Source: an uncultured Cedecea sp.
GTDB taxonomy: Bacteria; Pseudomonadota; Gammaproteobacteria; Enterobacterales; Enterobacteriaceae
NCBI RefSeq assembly: GCF_947498825.1
Contig: NZ_CANMLV010000004.1
Coordinates: forward strand, 1-64,000
Direction: 5' to 3'
Length of the DNA: 64,000 nucleotides
This document shows, one piece after another, positions 1 to 13,218 of this stretch. The notes below the pieces were generated by a model, which had not been told where the DNA came from, ran no database searches, and saw nothing but the letters and a program-made list of their open reading frames with translations. The first letter of the stretch is position 1. Each line of letters starts with the position of its first letter. The position numbers were made by a program, and so were the translations under genes.

Positions 1-534
<534 letters not shown>

Positions 535-562
535 ACGGGATAATTGTTTTTAAAACCCGGAC

Positions 563-2701
<2,139 letters not shown>

Positions 2702-2716
2702 TCATTAGATAACCCA

Positions 2717-2745
2717 AAGCGGGCAACTTCTTGAAGCGCCCGCTT
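2717..2745 (-). other. Hairpin in the rpsG-fusA spacer
   Basis: An 8-bp stem AAGCGGGC/GCCCGCTT with a 13-nt loop lies between rpsG and fusA. There is no following T tract on the minus strand, so it may be a processing or attenuation structure inside the str mRNA. Confidence 0.4.
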
Positions 2746-2770
2746 GGTGACTAACACTACGCCGGTTTTA

Positions 2771-3814
<1,044 letters not shown>

Positions 3815-3835
3815 GAAATATACAACGATATAATG

Positions 3836-4123
3836 CTACCAGGCGAATTGTTGCTGATGCTCAATCGTCAATTTAACGAAGTCAGTATAGCTGATGCACG
3901 GAATTTTGTCCGAAAAACGGACGGAGAGCCCACGTGCTTCGACATCGTATTGTAAGGCATAAACAGACAGCGGGGAAGCGAGCAAAGCTTCAAGTGATGC
4001 AGTATCTGTCAAACCCGCTAATACTCCATCTTCTGTCAGTAATAAGCAATCCCCGGGTTGCATATAACGTAACAGAGCAGAGATATCTGAGTTAAAGGGA
4101 GAGTAACGGAAAGTGTACAGCAT
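3836..4123 (-). CDS. tusB: Sulfurtransferase complex subunit TusB
   Basis: TusB is part of the heterohexameric TusBCD complex that passes persulfide sulfur from TusA to TusE for 2-thiolation of the wobble uridine (mnm5s2U) in tRNA. The start MLYTFRYSP is chosen because it aligns with the 95-aa E. coli protein, has GAGGT just upstream, and lies 7 nt after the tusC stop. The open frame extends 10 codons further upstream into tusC. The C-terminus (YTDFVKLT..QQFAW) is typical. It is the last gene of yheO-tusDCB. Confidence 0.95.
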   Translation of the reverse strand: MLYTFRYSPFNSDISALLRYMQPGDCLLLTEDGVLAGLTDTASLEALLASPLSVYALQYDVEARGLSVRFSDKIPCISYTDFVKLTIEHQQQFAW

Positions 4124-4130
4124 CAGTACC

Positions 4131-4490
4131 TCAGAAAGTGAGTACCACATCATAGTGTTTGAGTTTTTCGCCTAATGCTTCAGGTTCCAGCATCTGCACA
4201 TCAATCACCCAGGCGTTATTCGGTGGCAAACCGCGTTCACGCGCTGAGGCAGCACAAAGAAAACACGTCTCAATATCATAGAGTGGCAGCACACGAAATG
4301 TTGCAATATGATTTCTTGCAAGTATCAGCTCAGGTTGTTGATCGGGCTGAATCTGTAGTATGCCATCGCCGATAAAAAAAACGCCGATATCATCTGACAG
4401 GGCTGAGGTAGCCAACAATGCATCCAATCCCTCGCGTCCTGCGCTGCTGCCATGAGGCGCAGAATGAAAAACAAACGCTACGCGCTTCAT
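4131..4490 (-). CDS. tusC: Sulfurtransferase complex subunit TusC
   Basis: This 119-aa DsrF-like subunit of the TusBCD sulfur relay has the same length as in E. coli. It starts [14 protein letters not shown], the DsrE/F fold signature. Its start codon shares one base with the tusD stop (TAATG, 4488-4492), which implies translational coupling. Catalytic persulfide chemistry resides in TusD; TusC is structural. Confidence 0.96.
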   Translation of the reverse strand: MKRVAFVFHSAPHGSSAGREGLDALLATSALSDDIGVFFIGDGILQIQPDQQPELILARNHIATFRVLPLYDIETCFLCAASARERGLPPNNAWVIDVQMLEPEALGEKLKHYDVVLTF

Positions 4491-4876
4491 TAAAACTGTA
4501 CCACTCTGTCAGCCGTTAACGCCGCTTCTGCTAATGCTCCCAGTCCGGTAAGCATAAACCCGGACTGTAAATTACCGTCACTGAGCTCTTGTACCTGGGC
4601 CTGTTCAGCATCAGAGACCCCACGACGTAAAGCCGCAGCAACGCAAATATGTAAAGCGACATTATGCTGCTGGTGTAATGCCTGCCAGGCACGAACCAAA
4701 TCCACTTCGTCACTCGCCGGAGAAGTTAACTGATTCGCGTTACTGACCCCTTCCCGATAGAAAAAAATACTATCAAGAGTATGGCCTTCAGCCAGTACCG
4801 CCCGGGCAAACAACAGCGCACTACTGGCCTGTTGTGTCCCATAGGCAGGTCCTGTCACCATTAACGCAAAACGCAT
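4490..4876 (-). CDS. tusD: Sulfurtransferase complex subunit TusD
   Basis: This is the catalytic subunit of TusBCD, 128 aa as in E. coli. The start [15 protein letters not shown] and Cys78 (in [12 protein letters not shown]), the residue that accepts the persulfide from TusA, are both present. It overlaps the yheO stop by one base (TAATG, 4874-4878), so yheO-tusD-tusC-tusB forms a tightly coupled unit read towards the str operon. Confidence 0.97.
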   Translation of the reverse strand: MRFALMVTGPAYGTQQASSALLFARAVLAEGHTLDSIFFYREGVSNANQLTSPASDEVDLVRAWQALHQQHNVALHICVAAALRRGVSDAEQAQVQELSDGNLQSGFMLTGLGALAEAALTADRVVQF

Positions 4877-5607
4877 TACTTATTATCCTGACCACTAAAA
4901 TCGCCACTTTTGAACTGGCGAATATAGAGATACACCGTGTGTTTGGAAATATTCAAACGATCGGCAACCTGATTGATGGCATCTTTTATATCGAAAATAC
5001 CTTTTTCATAGAGATTGAGGACAATCTGGCGATTTTTAGCGTTATTTGAAACCGAACGGTCAATATTGACCTCTTCAATCGTAAATTCAAGCGTTTGCAT
5101 TACCAGGTCTTCAACAGAAGAGGCAAAGTTAACCGAAGACGGGACTTCCTGATCCTGGGTTTCTGGTGGCATGAACGTCGATATAATTTGTGAGAAAGGC
5201 ACATCAAGGTTCATATTGATACACAGCAAGCCAATCACGCGCTGTTCGCGATTACGGATAGCCGTCGTTACTGACTTCATCAGAACGCCGCTTTTCGCAC
5301 GCGTAAAATAGCATTTGGAAACACTGCTATCCGCTCCGGTCATATCATGCAGCATGCGCAGCGCCAAATCGGTTATCGGCGAGCCTATCTTTCTGCCAGT
5401 GTGTTCACCATTAGCAATACGAATTGCGGAACACTTTAAGTCCTGTAACGAATGCAGGACAATTTCACAATGGGGGCCAATTAGCATTGCTAATCCGTCG
5501 ACCACAGCTTCATAAGATTTTAAAATATCAAAATCAGCAGCATCAAAAGGACGTTGATCCAGCAAATCAAACTCGCTGGTTTCATTGGTTAAAAGTGAAT
5601 TAGACAT
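4876..5607 (-). CDS. yheO: YheO-family PAS/HTH transcriptional regulator
   Basis: The 243-aa protein has an N-terminal PAS-like YheO domain (about residues 25-140) and a C-terminal helix-turn-helix near residues 210-235 ([19 protein letters not shown]). Members are predicted DNA-binding sensors; the E. coli regulon is not well defined. It is the first gene of yheO-tusDCB, which suggests but does not prove a link to sulfur relay or translation. It matches E. coli YheO (about 240 aa) along its length. Confidence 0.93.
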   Translation of the reverse strand: MSNSLLTNETSEFDLLDQRPFDAADFDILKSYEAVVDGLAMLIGPHCEIVLHSLQDLKCSAIRIANGEHTGRKIGSPITDLALRMLHDMTGADSSVSKCYFTRAKSGVLMKSVTTAIRNREQRVIGLLCINMNLDVPFSQIISTFMPPETQDQEVPSSVNFASSVEDLVMQTLEFTIEEVNIDRSVSNNAKNRQIVLNLYEKGIFDIKDAINQVADRLNISKHTVYLYIRQFKSGDFSGQDNK

Positions 5608-5768
5608 ATACCTATACCACCCTCTACAGAGAGCCTGTCGCGCTTTATTCGTGTCAGGGCAGACTCATTTTCAGTTATTGCGCAGAGTGTTAAGGTAATA
5701 CAACGTAAGATATTCTTTCCAGCTTTTATTGTATTAACGGGAAATCAAGATACTGAAGTGAGAGCCGG

Positions 5769-5797
5769 AAAACAAAACCACCGCCCTTCGGGCGGTG
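5769..5797 (-). terminator. Intrinsic terminator after fkpA
   Basis: The stem CACCGCCC/GGGCGGTG with a 3-nt loop is followed on the minus strand by GTTTTGTTTT. It lies 19 nt beyond the fkpA stop and separates fkpA from yheO. Confidence 0.85.
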
Positions 5798-5815
5798 ATT
5801 TTGGAAGGGGATTGA

Positions 5816-6637
5816 TTACTTCTTAGCTGGCGCGTCAGCCTTAACCTCGTCCTTCGCTTCAGCCTTTGCTTCCTCTTCTTTCGCAGCAGGTTTAACGTCC
5901 AGCAGTTCTACTTCAAATACCAGAGTAGAGTTTGGTGGAATTCCCGGGACGCCATTAGGGCCGTAAGCCAGTTCTGGTGGGATGACCAGCTTAATTTTAC
6001 CGCCTTTTTTGATGTATTTCAGACCTTCAGTCCAGCCAGGGATAACCCCATCCAGACGGAAAGAAAGAGGCTCTTTACGGGTATAGGAGTTATCGAACTC
6101 TGTACCGTCAATCAGCGTTCCTTTGTAGTTAACAACAACGGTATCGCTATCTTTCAGAGCATCACCGCTACCTTCTTTTTCAACGTTATAGATCAAGCCG
6201 GTAGAAGAGGTTTTGCTACCTTTTTCTTTAGCAAAAGCATCACGGAACGCTTTGCCTTTTGCTTCACTTTCAGCAGACTCTTTTTTCATTTTTTCTTGAG
6301 CTGCGGCTTGTACGCGGCCCTCAAAAGACTGCAATGATTGTTCGATATCTTGGTCAGATAATTTGCTTTTGTTCGCAAATGCATCCTGAACGCCTGCAAT
6401 CAGCTGATCTTTGTCCAGTTTGATACCTAACTTCTCTTGCTCTTGCAAAGAATTTTCCATGTAACGACCAAGCGATGCACCCAGCGCATAAGCCGCTTTC
6501 TGGTCATCATTTTTGAAAACAGATGCACTGCTCTCGGCAGCATCTTTAGCCGGCTCAGTTTGAGCGGCAAATGCTGGAACATTCAGTGCAACGGTCATTG
6601 CTGTCGCCAGAAGCGTTACTTTAAATAATGATTTCAT
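5816..6637 (-). CDS. fkpA: Periplasmic FKBP-type peptidyl-prolyl isomerase FkpA
   Basis: FkpA is a periplasmic foldase and chaperone for envelope proteins. The start [10 protein letters not shown] is preceded by GGAG at 6 nt; an in-frame ATG four codons upstream is less likely. The product is 273 aa (E. coli about 270). A cleavable signal peptide ends near AFA-A (residue 25). Residues about 30-140 form the helical dimerisation arm ([12 protein letters not shown]). The C-terminal FKBP domain has [23 protein letters not shown] and LAYGPNG. A Lys/Ala/Glu-rich tail closes the protein. In E. coli it belongs to the sigma-E regulon; no convincing sigma-E site was confirmed here. Confidence 0.97.
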   Translation of the reverse strand: MKSLFKVTLLATAMTVALNVPAFAAQTEPAKDAAESSASVFKNDDQKAAYALGASLGRYMENSLQEQEKLGIKLDKDQLIAGVQDAFANKSKLSDQDIEQSLQSFEGRVQAAAQEKMKKESAESEAKGKAFRDAFAKEKGSKTSSTGLIYNVEKEGSGDALKDSDTVVVNYKGTLIDGTEFDNSYTRKEPLSFRLDGVIPGWTEGLKYIKKGGKIKLVIPPELAYGPNGVPGIPPNSTLVFEVELLDVKPAAKEEEAKAEAKDEVKADAPAKK

Positions 6638-6694
6638 CCATTTCTCCATAAGCGAGGAACCACTCGATAAATTAAAGTGAGCAGCATTAACTTA

Positions 6695-6700
6695 ATTATA
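6695..6700 (-). promoter_or_regulatory. Candidate -10 box upstream of fkpA
   Basis: A TATAAT hexamer on the minus strand lies 57 nt upstream of the fkpA start. No good -35 box is present at the right distance, so this could be an activator-dependent promoter or coincidence. Confidence 0.3.
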
Positions 6701-6867
6701 GTGCTATCAGGGGAATCTACACCATCTGTCAGTAAGTTATCGAGTCTAATTGAGATTCTTTTTGTTTAAATAAGTTTCCTGCTTACAGTATTTACACTGC
6801 AATATCTGACAACTTGCCGTAAAATCATCGCTCTTTGTTCGTCAGACAAGCCGTAAGGAAAACTCCA

Positions 6868-7086
6868 ATGGACATCAAACTCACCGAACAGCGGCTCGAA
6901 GAGCTGGAAAGTCGTCTTGCTTTCCAAGAAAATACGATTGAAGAATTAAATCAAACGGTGATCGCCCATGAACTTGAAATGATTAAGTTACGTGAGCATC
7001 TGCGTTTATTAGTTGAGAAACTTAAAACCAGTCAACCATCAATGGTCGCTTCTCAGGCAGAAGAAACTCCACCTCCTCATTACTGA
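6868..7086 (+). CDS. slyX: SlyX family protein
   Basis: This 72-aa protein is predicted to be coiled-coil throughout ([30 protein letters not shown]) and ends AEETPPPHY, as in E. coli SlyX. The molecular function is unknown; it is named for its position next to slyD. The start ATG at 6868 has AAGGA 8 nt upstream and gives the family length; an upstream in-frame start would add 11 residues. It is divergent from fkpA and convergent with slyD. Confidence 0.93.
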   Translation: MDIKLTEQRLEELESRLAFQENTIEELNQTVIAHELEMIKLREHLRLLVEKLKTSQPSMVASQAEETPPPHY

Positions 7087-7097
7087 ATGACGGACAT

Positions 7098-7125
7098 AAA
7101 AAAAGCGTGCCAGGCACGCTTTTTT
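7098..7125. terminator. Bidirectional terminator between slyX and slyD
   Basis: The stem AGCGTGCC/GGCACGCT with a one-base centre is flanked by an A tract on one side and a T tract on the other. It can terminate both convergent genes. Confidence 0.9.
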
Positions 7126-7135
7126 CTTACCGCGA

Positions 7136-7723
7136 TTAGTGGCAACCACAACCACCGCTACCGCAGCCACCTTTACCATGATCGTGTCCATGGTCATGGT
7201 CATGATCGTGCCCATGACCACCACAGCAGCCATCACCATGGTCGTGGTGATGATCGTGTGCGCCATGAACGTGACCATGCGCCAGCTCTTCAGCTGTTGC
7301 TTCACGAATAGCGATAACTTCAACGTTAAAGCTCAGGTTCTGACCAGCCAGCATGTGGTTACCATCAACCACAACGTGCTCGTCTTCCACTTCGGTAATT
7401 TCTACCGGGACTGGACCCTGATCGGTTTCAGCCATAAAACGCATGCCAACCTGTAACTCATCAACACCCATAAAGACGTCTTTTGGTACACGCTGAACCA
7501 GATTTTCGTCATATTGGCCATAAGCGTCATTAGCACCAACGTTCACATCGAAACGATCGCCAATTTCATGACCTTCCAGTGCGGTTTCTAATCCGGAGAT
7601 CAGAGAACCATGGCCGTGCAGATAGTCCAACGGCGCACTCACCGGAGACTCATCAACCAATACACCATCTTCTGTACGTACCTGATAGGCCAGGCTGACC
7701 ACCAAGTCTTTTGCTACTTTCAT
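7136..7723 (-). CDS. slyD: FKBP-type peptidyl-prolyl isomerase and nickel chaperone SlyD
   Basis: SlyD is a cytoplasmic prolyl isomerase and chaperone that also supplies Ni(II) for hydrogenase maturation. The product is 195 aa. The FKBP fold (residues 1-69 and 130-146) is interrupted by the insert-in-flap chaperone domain (about 70-129). The C-terminal tail from about residue 149 is very rich in His, Asp, Gly and Cys (HDHHHDHGDGCCGG, ending GGCGCH), the metal-binding region. AGGAG precedes the ATG. It is also a classic contaminant in nickel-affinity purification. Confidence 0.98.
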   Translation of the reverse strand: MKVAKDLVVSLAYQVRTEDGVLVDESPVSAPLDYLHGHGSLISGLETALEGHEIGDRFDVNVGANDAYGQYDENLVQRVPKDVFMGVDELQVGMRFMAETDQGPVPVEITEVEDEHVVVDGNHMLAGQNLSFNVEVIAIREATAEELAHGHVHGAHDHHHDHGDGCCGGHGHDHDHDHGHDHGKGGCGSGGCGCH

Positions 7724-7920
7724 GATATCTCCTGAGTGAGCATCGGAAAAAAACTGACGCCGATTGTAGCGGAAATCTCGGCTTGTGTCCCTCTGCCAAA
7801 AAATCTATCCCCAAAATAATTCGGGTTACAGGCCAACACCAGGTCAAACACCTTGATGAAAACAGACAAACGGTGTCATTTAACCAGTCTGATGTAAGTC
7901 ATCTCCAGACAGATAAATTT

Positions 7921-8121
7921 TTAGTCAGGGTGAAAAATACCAATCACTTGCTCTTGTTCACGAACATGTCCCTGCGCCTGCTTATCCGCTTCACGCATTT
8001 GATGATGACACTTAACGCATTCGACAATATCGACATTATTTTCACGCCATAGCGCGAGTGAGTCTCTGGCCTGACAGGCAGGGCAGACTGCACCGGCAAT
8101 AAAACGCTTACGTACTGGCAT
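7921..8121 (-). CDS. yheV: YheV family putative zinc-ribbon protein
   Basis: This 66-aa small protein has two CxxC pairs (CPAC near residue 12 and CVKC near 34) that probably bind zinc, and ends EQVIGIFHPD as in E. coli YheV. The start MPVRKRF is chosen because AAGGTG precedes it by 7 nt and it gives the family length. It lies 12 nt downstream of kefB and is probably in the kefGB transcription unit. Function unknown. The 197 nt between it and slyD (7724-7920) show no gene. Confidence 0.9.
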   Translation of the reverse strand: MPVRKRFIAGAVCPACQARDSLALWRENNVDIVECVKCHHQMREADKQAQGHVREQEQVIGIFHPD

Positions 8122-8133
8122 TGATTTCACCTT

Positions 8134-9939
8134 CTATTCCAGTTCGTCCCAACCATCAAGTCGGCGACGTTCACTTTGCATTTCACGTTCAAAAATCTCT
8201 TCCAGCTCACGCCGTGCCTCGCGCACTCGGGATATCTGAGCATTATCAGTATGAATAGGCATAAGTTCCCGTAACATACGCATATCCAGTCGCCGGAAAT
8301 GCTGCTGAGCGCGATGAGCCTGGTGTGGGTGCATACCCAGTGTCAATAACGCTTTACGCCCTAATTCCAGCGCACTGGCGAACGTTTCTCGTGAAAACTG
8401 CGTCACGCCAGCCTGTAACAGCTCATGCGCTTCAAAACGCCCACGCGCTCGGGCAAGTATGGCCAGATGGGGAAAGTGCTGCTGGCAGAGATGAACAATT
8501 TTCATGGTATCTTCAGGATCATTACTGGTTATCACAATGGATTTCGCAGAATCAGCACCTGCCGCACGTAACAGCTCCAGTTCAGTTGCATCCCCGTAAT
8601 ACACTTTATATCCGTAACGGCGCATTAAACTCACTGCACTGACATCACGTTCCAGCACGGTGATACGCATTTTGTTTGCCATTAACAAACGGCCAATGAC
8701 CTGACCGAAACGACCGAAGCCGACAATAATTACCTGGGGTTCATCATCTTCCACATGAGGTTTTTCTTCACTCTCCTCCCCGGTGTTATAACGCTGAAAG
8801 AGTATTTTATCGATAGCTTTCATCAGCAACGGTGTCGTCATCATCGATAATGTGACCGTAACCAGCAATAAGGGCATCTGGTCGCCCTGGAAGAGATTTT
8901 GTGCCGCCGCAACCGAGAAGAGGACAAAAGCGAATTCACCACCCTGACTCAGCACACCGGAAAACTGTAAACTTTCTGAACGTCTCAGACCATGCACTTT
9001 AGCGAGTGTATACAGCACCAGCACTTTCACGGCGACAAGCAGTAAGACACTTACCAGTACCCAGATAATATGGGTAAATAAAATACCAATATTGAGCGCC
9101 ATTCCTACCGAAATAAAGAATAGTCCCAGCAGCAGTCCTTTAAAGGGATCGATAGCAATTTCAAGTTCATGACGATACTCACTTTCTGCCAAGAGAACAC
9201 CCGCCAGGAATGTCCCGAGGGCCATTGAGAACCCCAGCATTTCCATAAACATCGCGGAACCGAGTACCAATAACAGCGATGCCGCCGTAAATACCTCGCG
9301 TACTCCAGAAGCCGCAATAAAGCGAAACAGTGGACGTAATAAAAAACGGCCACCGACCAGCATGGCGATAAACGCTAAAACTTTAAGTCCCAGAGTCACC
9401 CAATCTGTATGTTCTTCGCCTCGCCCAGCAAGCAGTGGCACCAAGGCCATTGCAGGAATAACGGCCAAATCCTGGAATAGCAGTACCGAGAAACCTAACT
9501 GACCCGACTCACTGCGGTTCATTCCTTTTTCACGCATCAGTTGCAGCGCCATCGCTGTAGAAGACATCGCCAGGCCGATACCACCGATAACGGCAGCCTG
9601 CCAGGAAAATTGCGCCAACATCAGCAAACCGCCAAGGATAATCGCACTGAACACAACTTGCCCAGCACCAATACCAAAAATAGAACGCCTGAGTTTCCAG
9701 AGTTTTGCAGGATTAAGTTCCAGGCCAATGATAAACATCAGAAAAACCACACCCAGTTCTGAAAAGTGTAGAATCTCATCAACATCACTGATAAACCCAA
9801 ATCCCCAGGGGCCAATGACGATACCCGCCAGCAAATAACCCAGCACAGCTCCGATACCAAGACGAGAAGCGATAGGAACGGCAACAACCGCGGCAAACAG
9901 AAATAATACACCGGCTAACAGAAAGTCCGCACCTTGCAT
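8134..9939 (-). CDS. kefB: Glutathione-regulated potassium-efflux protein KefB
   Basis: KefB is a K+/H+ antiporter of the CPA2 family that is opened by glutathione adducts to acidify the cytoplasm during electrophile stress. The start [12 protein letters not shown] gives 601 aa, exactly the E. coli length, with AGGAG just upstream; the frame is open 43 codons further but that overlaps kefG. About 12 membrane helices span residues 4-375. A C-terminal RCK_N nucleotide-binding domain follows ([17 protein letters not shown] near 403). Its ATG shares a base with the kefG stop (TGATG, 9937-9941). Confidence 0.97.
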   Translation of the reverse strand: MQGADFLLAGVLFLFAAVVAVPIASRLGIGAVLGYLLAGIVIGPWGFGFISDVDEILHFSELGVVFLMFIIGLELNPAKLWKLRRSIFGIGAGQVVFSAIILGGLLMLAQFSWQAAVIGGIGLAMSSTAMALQLMREKGMNRSESGQLGFSVLLFQDLAVIPAMALVPLLAGRGEEHTDWVTLGLKVLAFIAMLVGGRFLLRPLFRFIAASGVREVFTAASLLLVLGSAMFMEMLGFSMALGTFLAGVLLAESEYRHELEIAIDPFKGLLLGLFFISVGMALNIGILFTHIIWVLVSVLLLVAVKVLVLYTLAKVHGLRRSESLQFSGVLSQGGEFAFVLFSVAAAQNLFQGDQMPLLLVTVTLSMMTTPLLMKAIDKILFQRYNTGEESEEKPHVEDDEPQVIIVGFGRFGQVIGRLLMANKMRITVLERDVSAVSLMRRYGYKVYYGDATELELLRAAGADSAKSIVITSNDPEDTMKIVHLCQQHFPHLAILARARGRFEAHELLQAGVTQFSRETFASALELGRKALLTLGMHPHQAHRAQQHFRRLDMRMLRELMPIHTDNAQISRVREARRELEEIFEREMQSERRRLDGWDELE

Positions 9940-10490
9940 CAATGCTCTCCTACGGGTAAGGGCGTTGTCAGCCATTCGGCATAAGATTTGCCATGATTCA
10001 CCAACGTCTGATGAGACTGACGCCGTGCCCAATAGAGAATCATTGGCGTCATCCAGTGCATACTGCACATTCCGGCGGTCAGTTCAAAAGGCAGCAAAAT
10101 ATTGTCCATTGAAAACCGATTAAGCCCATCACGCCGATAGGCACCTTCTGGTTCTCCTGTGGTGATAACGCTACGCCAGTATTTTCCTTTCAAGGCCTGA
10201 GTTCCCACTCCATTGGCAAATCCGCGATGCAGTACCCGGTCTATCCATTCTTTTAATAATGCCGGGCAGCTATAGCTATAAAGAGGATGCTGAAAAACGA
10301 TGATATCGTGCTGCAGCAGTAAAGATTGCTCATGATTTATATCAATAAAGAAATCGGGATAGTGAGCATAAAGATCGTGTACGGTTACATTGGCAAGTTG
10401 ATGCACTGGCTCGAGTAAAATCCGATTGGCTACAGAATCCTGAGACTCAGGATGGGCGTACAGCAGCAAAACTTTCGGCGGCTGTGGCAT
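9939..10490 (-). CDS. kefG: KefB ancillary quinone oxidoreductase KefG
   Basis: KefG is a flavodoxin-like NAD(P)H:quinone oxidoreductase required for full KefB activity. It is 183 aa from the start [19 protein letters not shown], with GGAGAG upstream. The FMN-binding region ([28 protein letters not shown]) and TTGEPEGAY are conserved. It is first in kefG-kefB-yheV and divergent from yheS, with about 117 nt between them for both promoters. Confidence 0.96.
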   Translation of the reverse strand: MPQPPKVLLLYAHPESQDSVANRILLEPVHQLANVTVHDLYAHYPDFFIDINHEQSLLLQHDIIVFQHPLYSYSCPALLKEWIDRVLHRGFANGVGTQALKGKYWRSVITTGEPEGAYRRDGLNRFSMDNILLPFELTAGMCSMHWMTPMILYWARRQSHQTLVNHGKSYAEWLTTPLPVGEH

Positions 10491-10607
10491 GATTACTCTC
10501 CAGGACGTCGTCATTGTCATTGTTTTCGGCTACCATGCAGCCGACTTGCTACTTATGCAGCATGCTAATAACTCATAATTTAACATACTCTGAACTGACG
10601 GCGCGTT

Positions 10608-12512
10608 ATGATTGTTATCTCTTCGTTACAAATTCGTCGTGGCACTCGTGTCCTGTTGGACAATGCAACCGCCACGATTAATCCAGGACAAAAAGTGGGC
10701 CTGGTAGGCAAGAACGGCTGTGGAAAATCGACCTTGCTGGCGCTGCTGAAACATGAAATCAGCGTTGATGGCGGCAGTATGAATTATCCGGGAAACTGGC
10801 AGCTTGCCTGGGTTAATCAAGAAACACCTGCGCTGGCAACTCCTGCTATTGAGTATGTTATCGACGGCGATCGTGAATACAGACAGCTACAAAACGAATT
10901 AGAAGCAGCCAATGTACGTAACGATGGCCATGCTATTGCAGTGGTTCACGGTAAACTTGAAGCGATTGATGCCTGGACCATGCGCTCACGCGCAGCCAGT
11001 CTGCTACACGGACTGGGGTTCAGTAATGAGCAACTCGACCGTCCGGTCAGCGACTTTTCTGGTGGCTGGCGTATGCGTCTTAACCTCGCTCAAGCCCTGA
11101 TTTGCCGCTCAGACCTGCTGTTGCTGGATGAGCCGACTAACCACCTCGACTTAGATGCCGTTATCTGGCTGGAGCGCTGGTTGAAGAGTTATCAGGGAAC
11201 ATTGATTCTGATTTCCCATGACCGGGATTTTCTTGATCCAGTGGTCGATAAAATCATTCATATTGAACAGCAAACCCTGTTCGAATATACCGGTAACTAT
11301 TCGTCATTTGAGCTACAACGCTCAACGCGCCTGGCACAACAGCAGTCGCAATACGAACACCAACAGCTCAAAGTCGCACATCTCCAGAAATATATTGATC
11401 GTTTTAAAGCCCAGGCGACCAAAGCACGACAAGCGCAAAGTCGGGTTAAAATGCTCGAACGAATGGAACTGATTGCCCCTGCACTGGTTGATAATCCATT
11501 CCGCTTTAGCTTTCGGGTACCTGAAAGCCTGCCGACTCCCCTGCTCCGAATGGATAAAGTCAGCGCCGGTTACGGTGATCGCACGATTCTGAATGCTATC
11601 AAGTTAAACTTGGTTCCTGGTTCTCGCATCGGTTTACTTGGACGCAATGGTGCGGGTAAATCGACGCTGATTAAGCTACTGGCAGGTGAATTACAGCCAT
11701 TGCAAGGCGAGATGAACCTGGCAAAAGGGATTAAGCTTGGGTATTTCGCTCAGCATCAGCTGGAATATCTCCGGGCCGATGAGTCTCCGTTGCAACATCT
11801 TGCCCGCCTTGCACCCCGTGAACTGGAACAGCAACTGCGTGATTATCTGGGCGGATTTGGCTTCCAGGGCGATAAAGTCAACGAACACACAGCCCGTTTT
11901 TCCGGTGGTGAAAAAGCACGTCTGGTACTTGCACTGGTCGTCTGGCAACGCCCTAATTTGTTACTGCTGGATGAACCGACCAACCACCTTGATCTTGATA
12001 TGCGTCAGGCACTAACAGAAGCCTTGATGGACTTTGAGGGGGCGCTGGTTGTGGTCTCGCACGACAGACATTTGTTGCGTTCAACCACCGACGAACTCTA
12101 TCTGGTGCACGACGGAAGTGTGGATGTTTTTGATGGTGATATGGAAGATTATCAACAATGGCTGAGCACGATTCAAAAGCAGGAAAATCAGCCCGCAGAG
12201 TCGTCGAAAGATAATAGCAATAGCGCACTGGCACGTAAGGATCAGAAACGCCGTGAAGCGGAACTCAGAGTGCAAACTCAGCCATTACGCAAGAAACTGA
12301 GTCAGTTAGAAAAGCAAATGGAAACCTTTACTGCCCAGCTTAATGAGGCAGAAGAAAGGTTAGCCGACAGTGATATCTACAGCCAGAGCCGTAAAGACGA
12401 GATGAATGAATGCCTGAAACAACAGGCTAAAGCAAAATCATCACTGGAAGAATGTGAAATGGACTGGCTGGATATTCAGGAACAGCTGGAACAAATGCTA
12501 CAGAGCGAATAA
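10608..12512 (+). CDS. yheS: ABC-F family ATPase YheS
   Basis: ABC-F proteins act on the ribosome rather than as transporters. This 634-aa member has two ATP-binding cassettes: Walker A GLVGKNGCGKST near residue 31 and GLLGRNGAGKST in the second half; signatures FSGGW and FSGGEKARL; and two LLLDEPTNHLDL Walker B motifs. A linker rich in charged helices lies between them, and a C-terminal coiled coil follows from about residue 535. There are no membrane segments. E. coli YheS (about 637 aa) is one of four ABC-F paralogues. The Shine-Dalgarno is weak. Confidence 0.96.
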   Translation: MIVISSLQIRRGTRVLLDNATATINPGQKVGLVGKNGCGKSTLLALLKHEISVDGGSMNYPGNWQLAWVNQETPALATPAIEYVIDGDREYRQLQNELEAANVRNDGHAIAVVHGKLEAIDAWTMRSRAASLLHGLGFSNEQLDRPVSDFSGGWRMRLNLAQALICRSDLLLLDEPTNHLDLDAVIWLERWLKSYQGTLILISHDRDFLDPVVDKIIHIEQQTLFEYTGNYSSFELQRSTRLAQQQSQYEHQQLKVAHLQKYIDRFKAQATKARQAQSRVKMLERMELIAPALVDNPFRFSFRVPESLPTPLLRMDKVSAGYGDRTILNAIKLNLVPGSRIGLLGRNGAGKSTLIKLLAGELQPLQGEMNLAKGIKLGYFAQHQLEYLRADESPLQHLARLAPRELEQQLRDYLGGFGFQGDKVNEHTARFSGGEKARLVLALVVWQRPNLLLLDEPTNHLDLDMRQALTEALMDFEGALVVVSHDRHLLRSTTDELYLVHDGSVDVFDGDMEDYQQWLSTIQKQENQPAESSKDNSNSALARKDQKRREAELRVQTQPLRKKLSQLEKQMETFTAQLNEAEERLADSDIYSQSRKDEMNECLKQQAKAKSSLEECEMDWLDIQEQLEQMLQSE

Positions 12513-12520
12513 GTGAGGTA

Positions 12521-12544
12521 GGGGATAAATCAGGATTTATCCCC
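12521..12544. terminator. Inverted repeat between yheS and the LysE-type gene
   Basis: The perfect arms GGGGATAAATC and GATTTATCCCC are separated by two bases, between two convergent genes. There is no clear T tract, but position and strength suggest a bidirectional 3'-end structure. Confidence 0.55.
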
Positions 12545-12554
12545 CTCAGCCTTG

Positions 12555-13157
12555 TTAATGCCAGATCAGTAACACGCAGGCTGCCGTGAGCAGCCCCATG
12601 AAAATATTAAATATCATCCAGGCACGCTGACTACGCAGAAACAGTCCTATCAGGCTGCCAAAGAGGATCCAGATAATCCCGGCGACGATATTCACTATCG
12701 CAATTCCGGCACTTATCATCAAGACTGAATGTAAGTAGGCAGAACCCGCTAAACTAAAGCTCGCTACGGCGCCCAGCGCCATAATCCAAGCCTTCGGATT
12801 GATGATTTGCAGCAGCCCTCCTTGCCAAAAAGCTAGCGGTTTCGCGGCAGTTACATTAGTCTCAAGGCGTTCGTATTTTGCTGTAGCGATTTTCCAGGAA
12901 AGCCATAAAAGGTAGGCACTCCCGGCTATTTTCAAAGTAAGGTGCAGTGCGGGGTAAAGCAAAAGCAAACTGCCAACCCCAAAGGCGACCAACAGTAAAA
13001 TACACTGCATGCCGAGCATAATGCCTGTCATCAATGGCAGGCTGCGGAAAAAACCAAAATTCGCTCCGGCAGCAGTAAGTAACGTATTATTAGGTCCGGG
13101 CGTAATAGCAGCAACCCAGAGAAAACCAAGCATAGAAAGAAAAAGTGTTACGTCCAT
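12555..13157 (-). CDS. LysE/RhtB-family amino-acid exporter
   Basis: This 200-aa membrane protein has six predicted helices. The N-terminal WVAAITPGPNN is the family signature, and the second half carries INPKAWIMALGA. It resembles the cysteine/O-acetylserine exporter EamB (YfiK) more than LysE itself, but the substrate cannot be assigned. The start MDVTLFLS is chosen as giving the family length; an upstream GTG would add six residues, and neither has a strong Shine-Dalgarno. E. coli has no such gene between yheS and yheT, so this is an accessory insertion here. It is convergent with yheS and divergent from yheT. Confidence 0.85.
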   Translation of the reverse strand: MDVTLFLSMLGFLWVAAITPGPNNTLLTAAGANFGFFRSLPLMTGIMLGMQCILLLVAFGVGSLLLLYPALHLTLKIAGSAYLLWLSWKIATAKYERLETNVTAAKPLAFWQGGLLQIINPKAWIMALGAVASFSLAGSAYLHSVLMISAGIAIVNIVAGIIWILFGSLIGLFLRSQRAWMIFNIFMGLLTAACVLLIWH

Positions 13158-13218
13158 GAAGCGGGTGATCCACACCCCGTTAACTCATTAGCGAATTAAA
13201 TGAAACTAACAGTGTGAT

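Noticed and set aside
6650-6760. Sigma-E promoter upstream of fkpA
   Set aside because: Expected from E. coli, but no GGAACTT-like -35 with a correctly spaced TCTGA/TCAAA -10 was found by eye.
7139-7456. Plus-strand frames antisense to slyD encoding Thr/Met/Val-rich or His-rich repeats
   Set aside because: They arise from the repetitive His/Asp/Gly codons of the SlyD metal-binding tail read in other frames.
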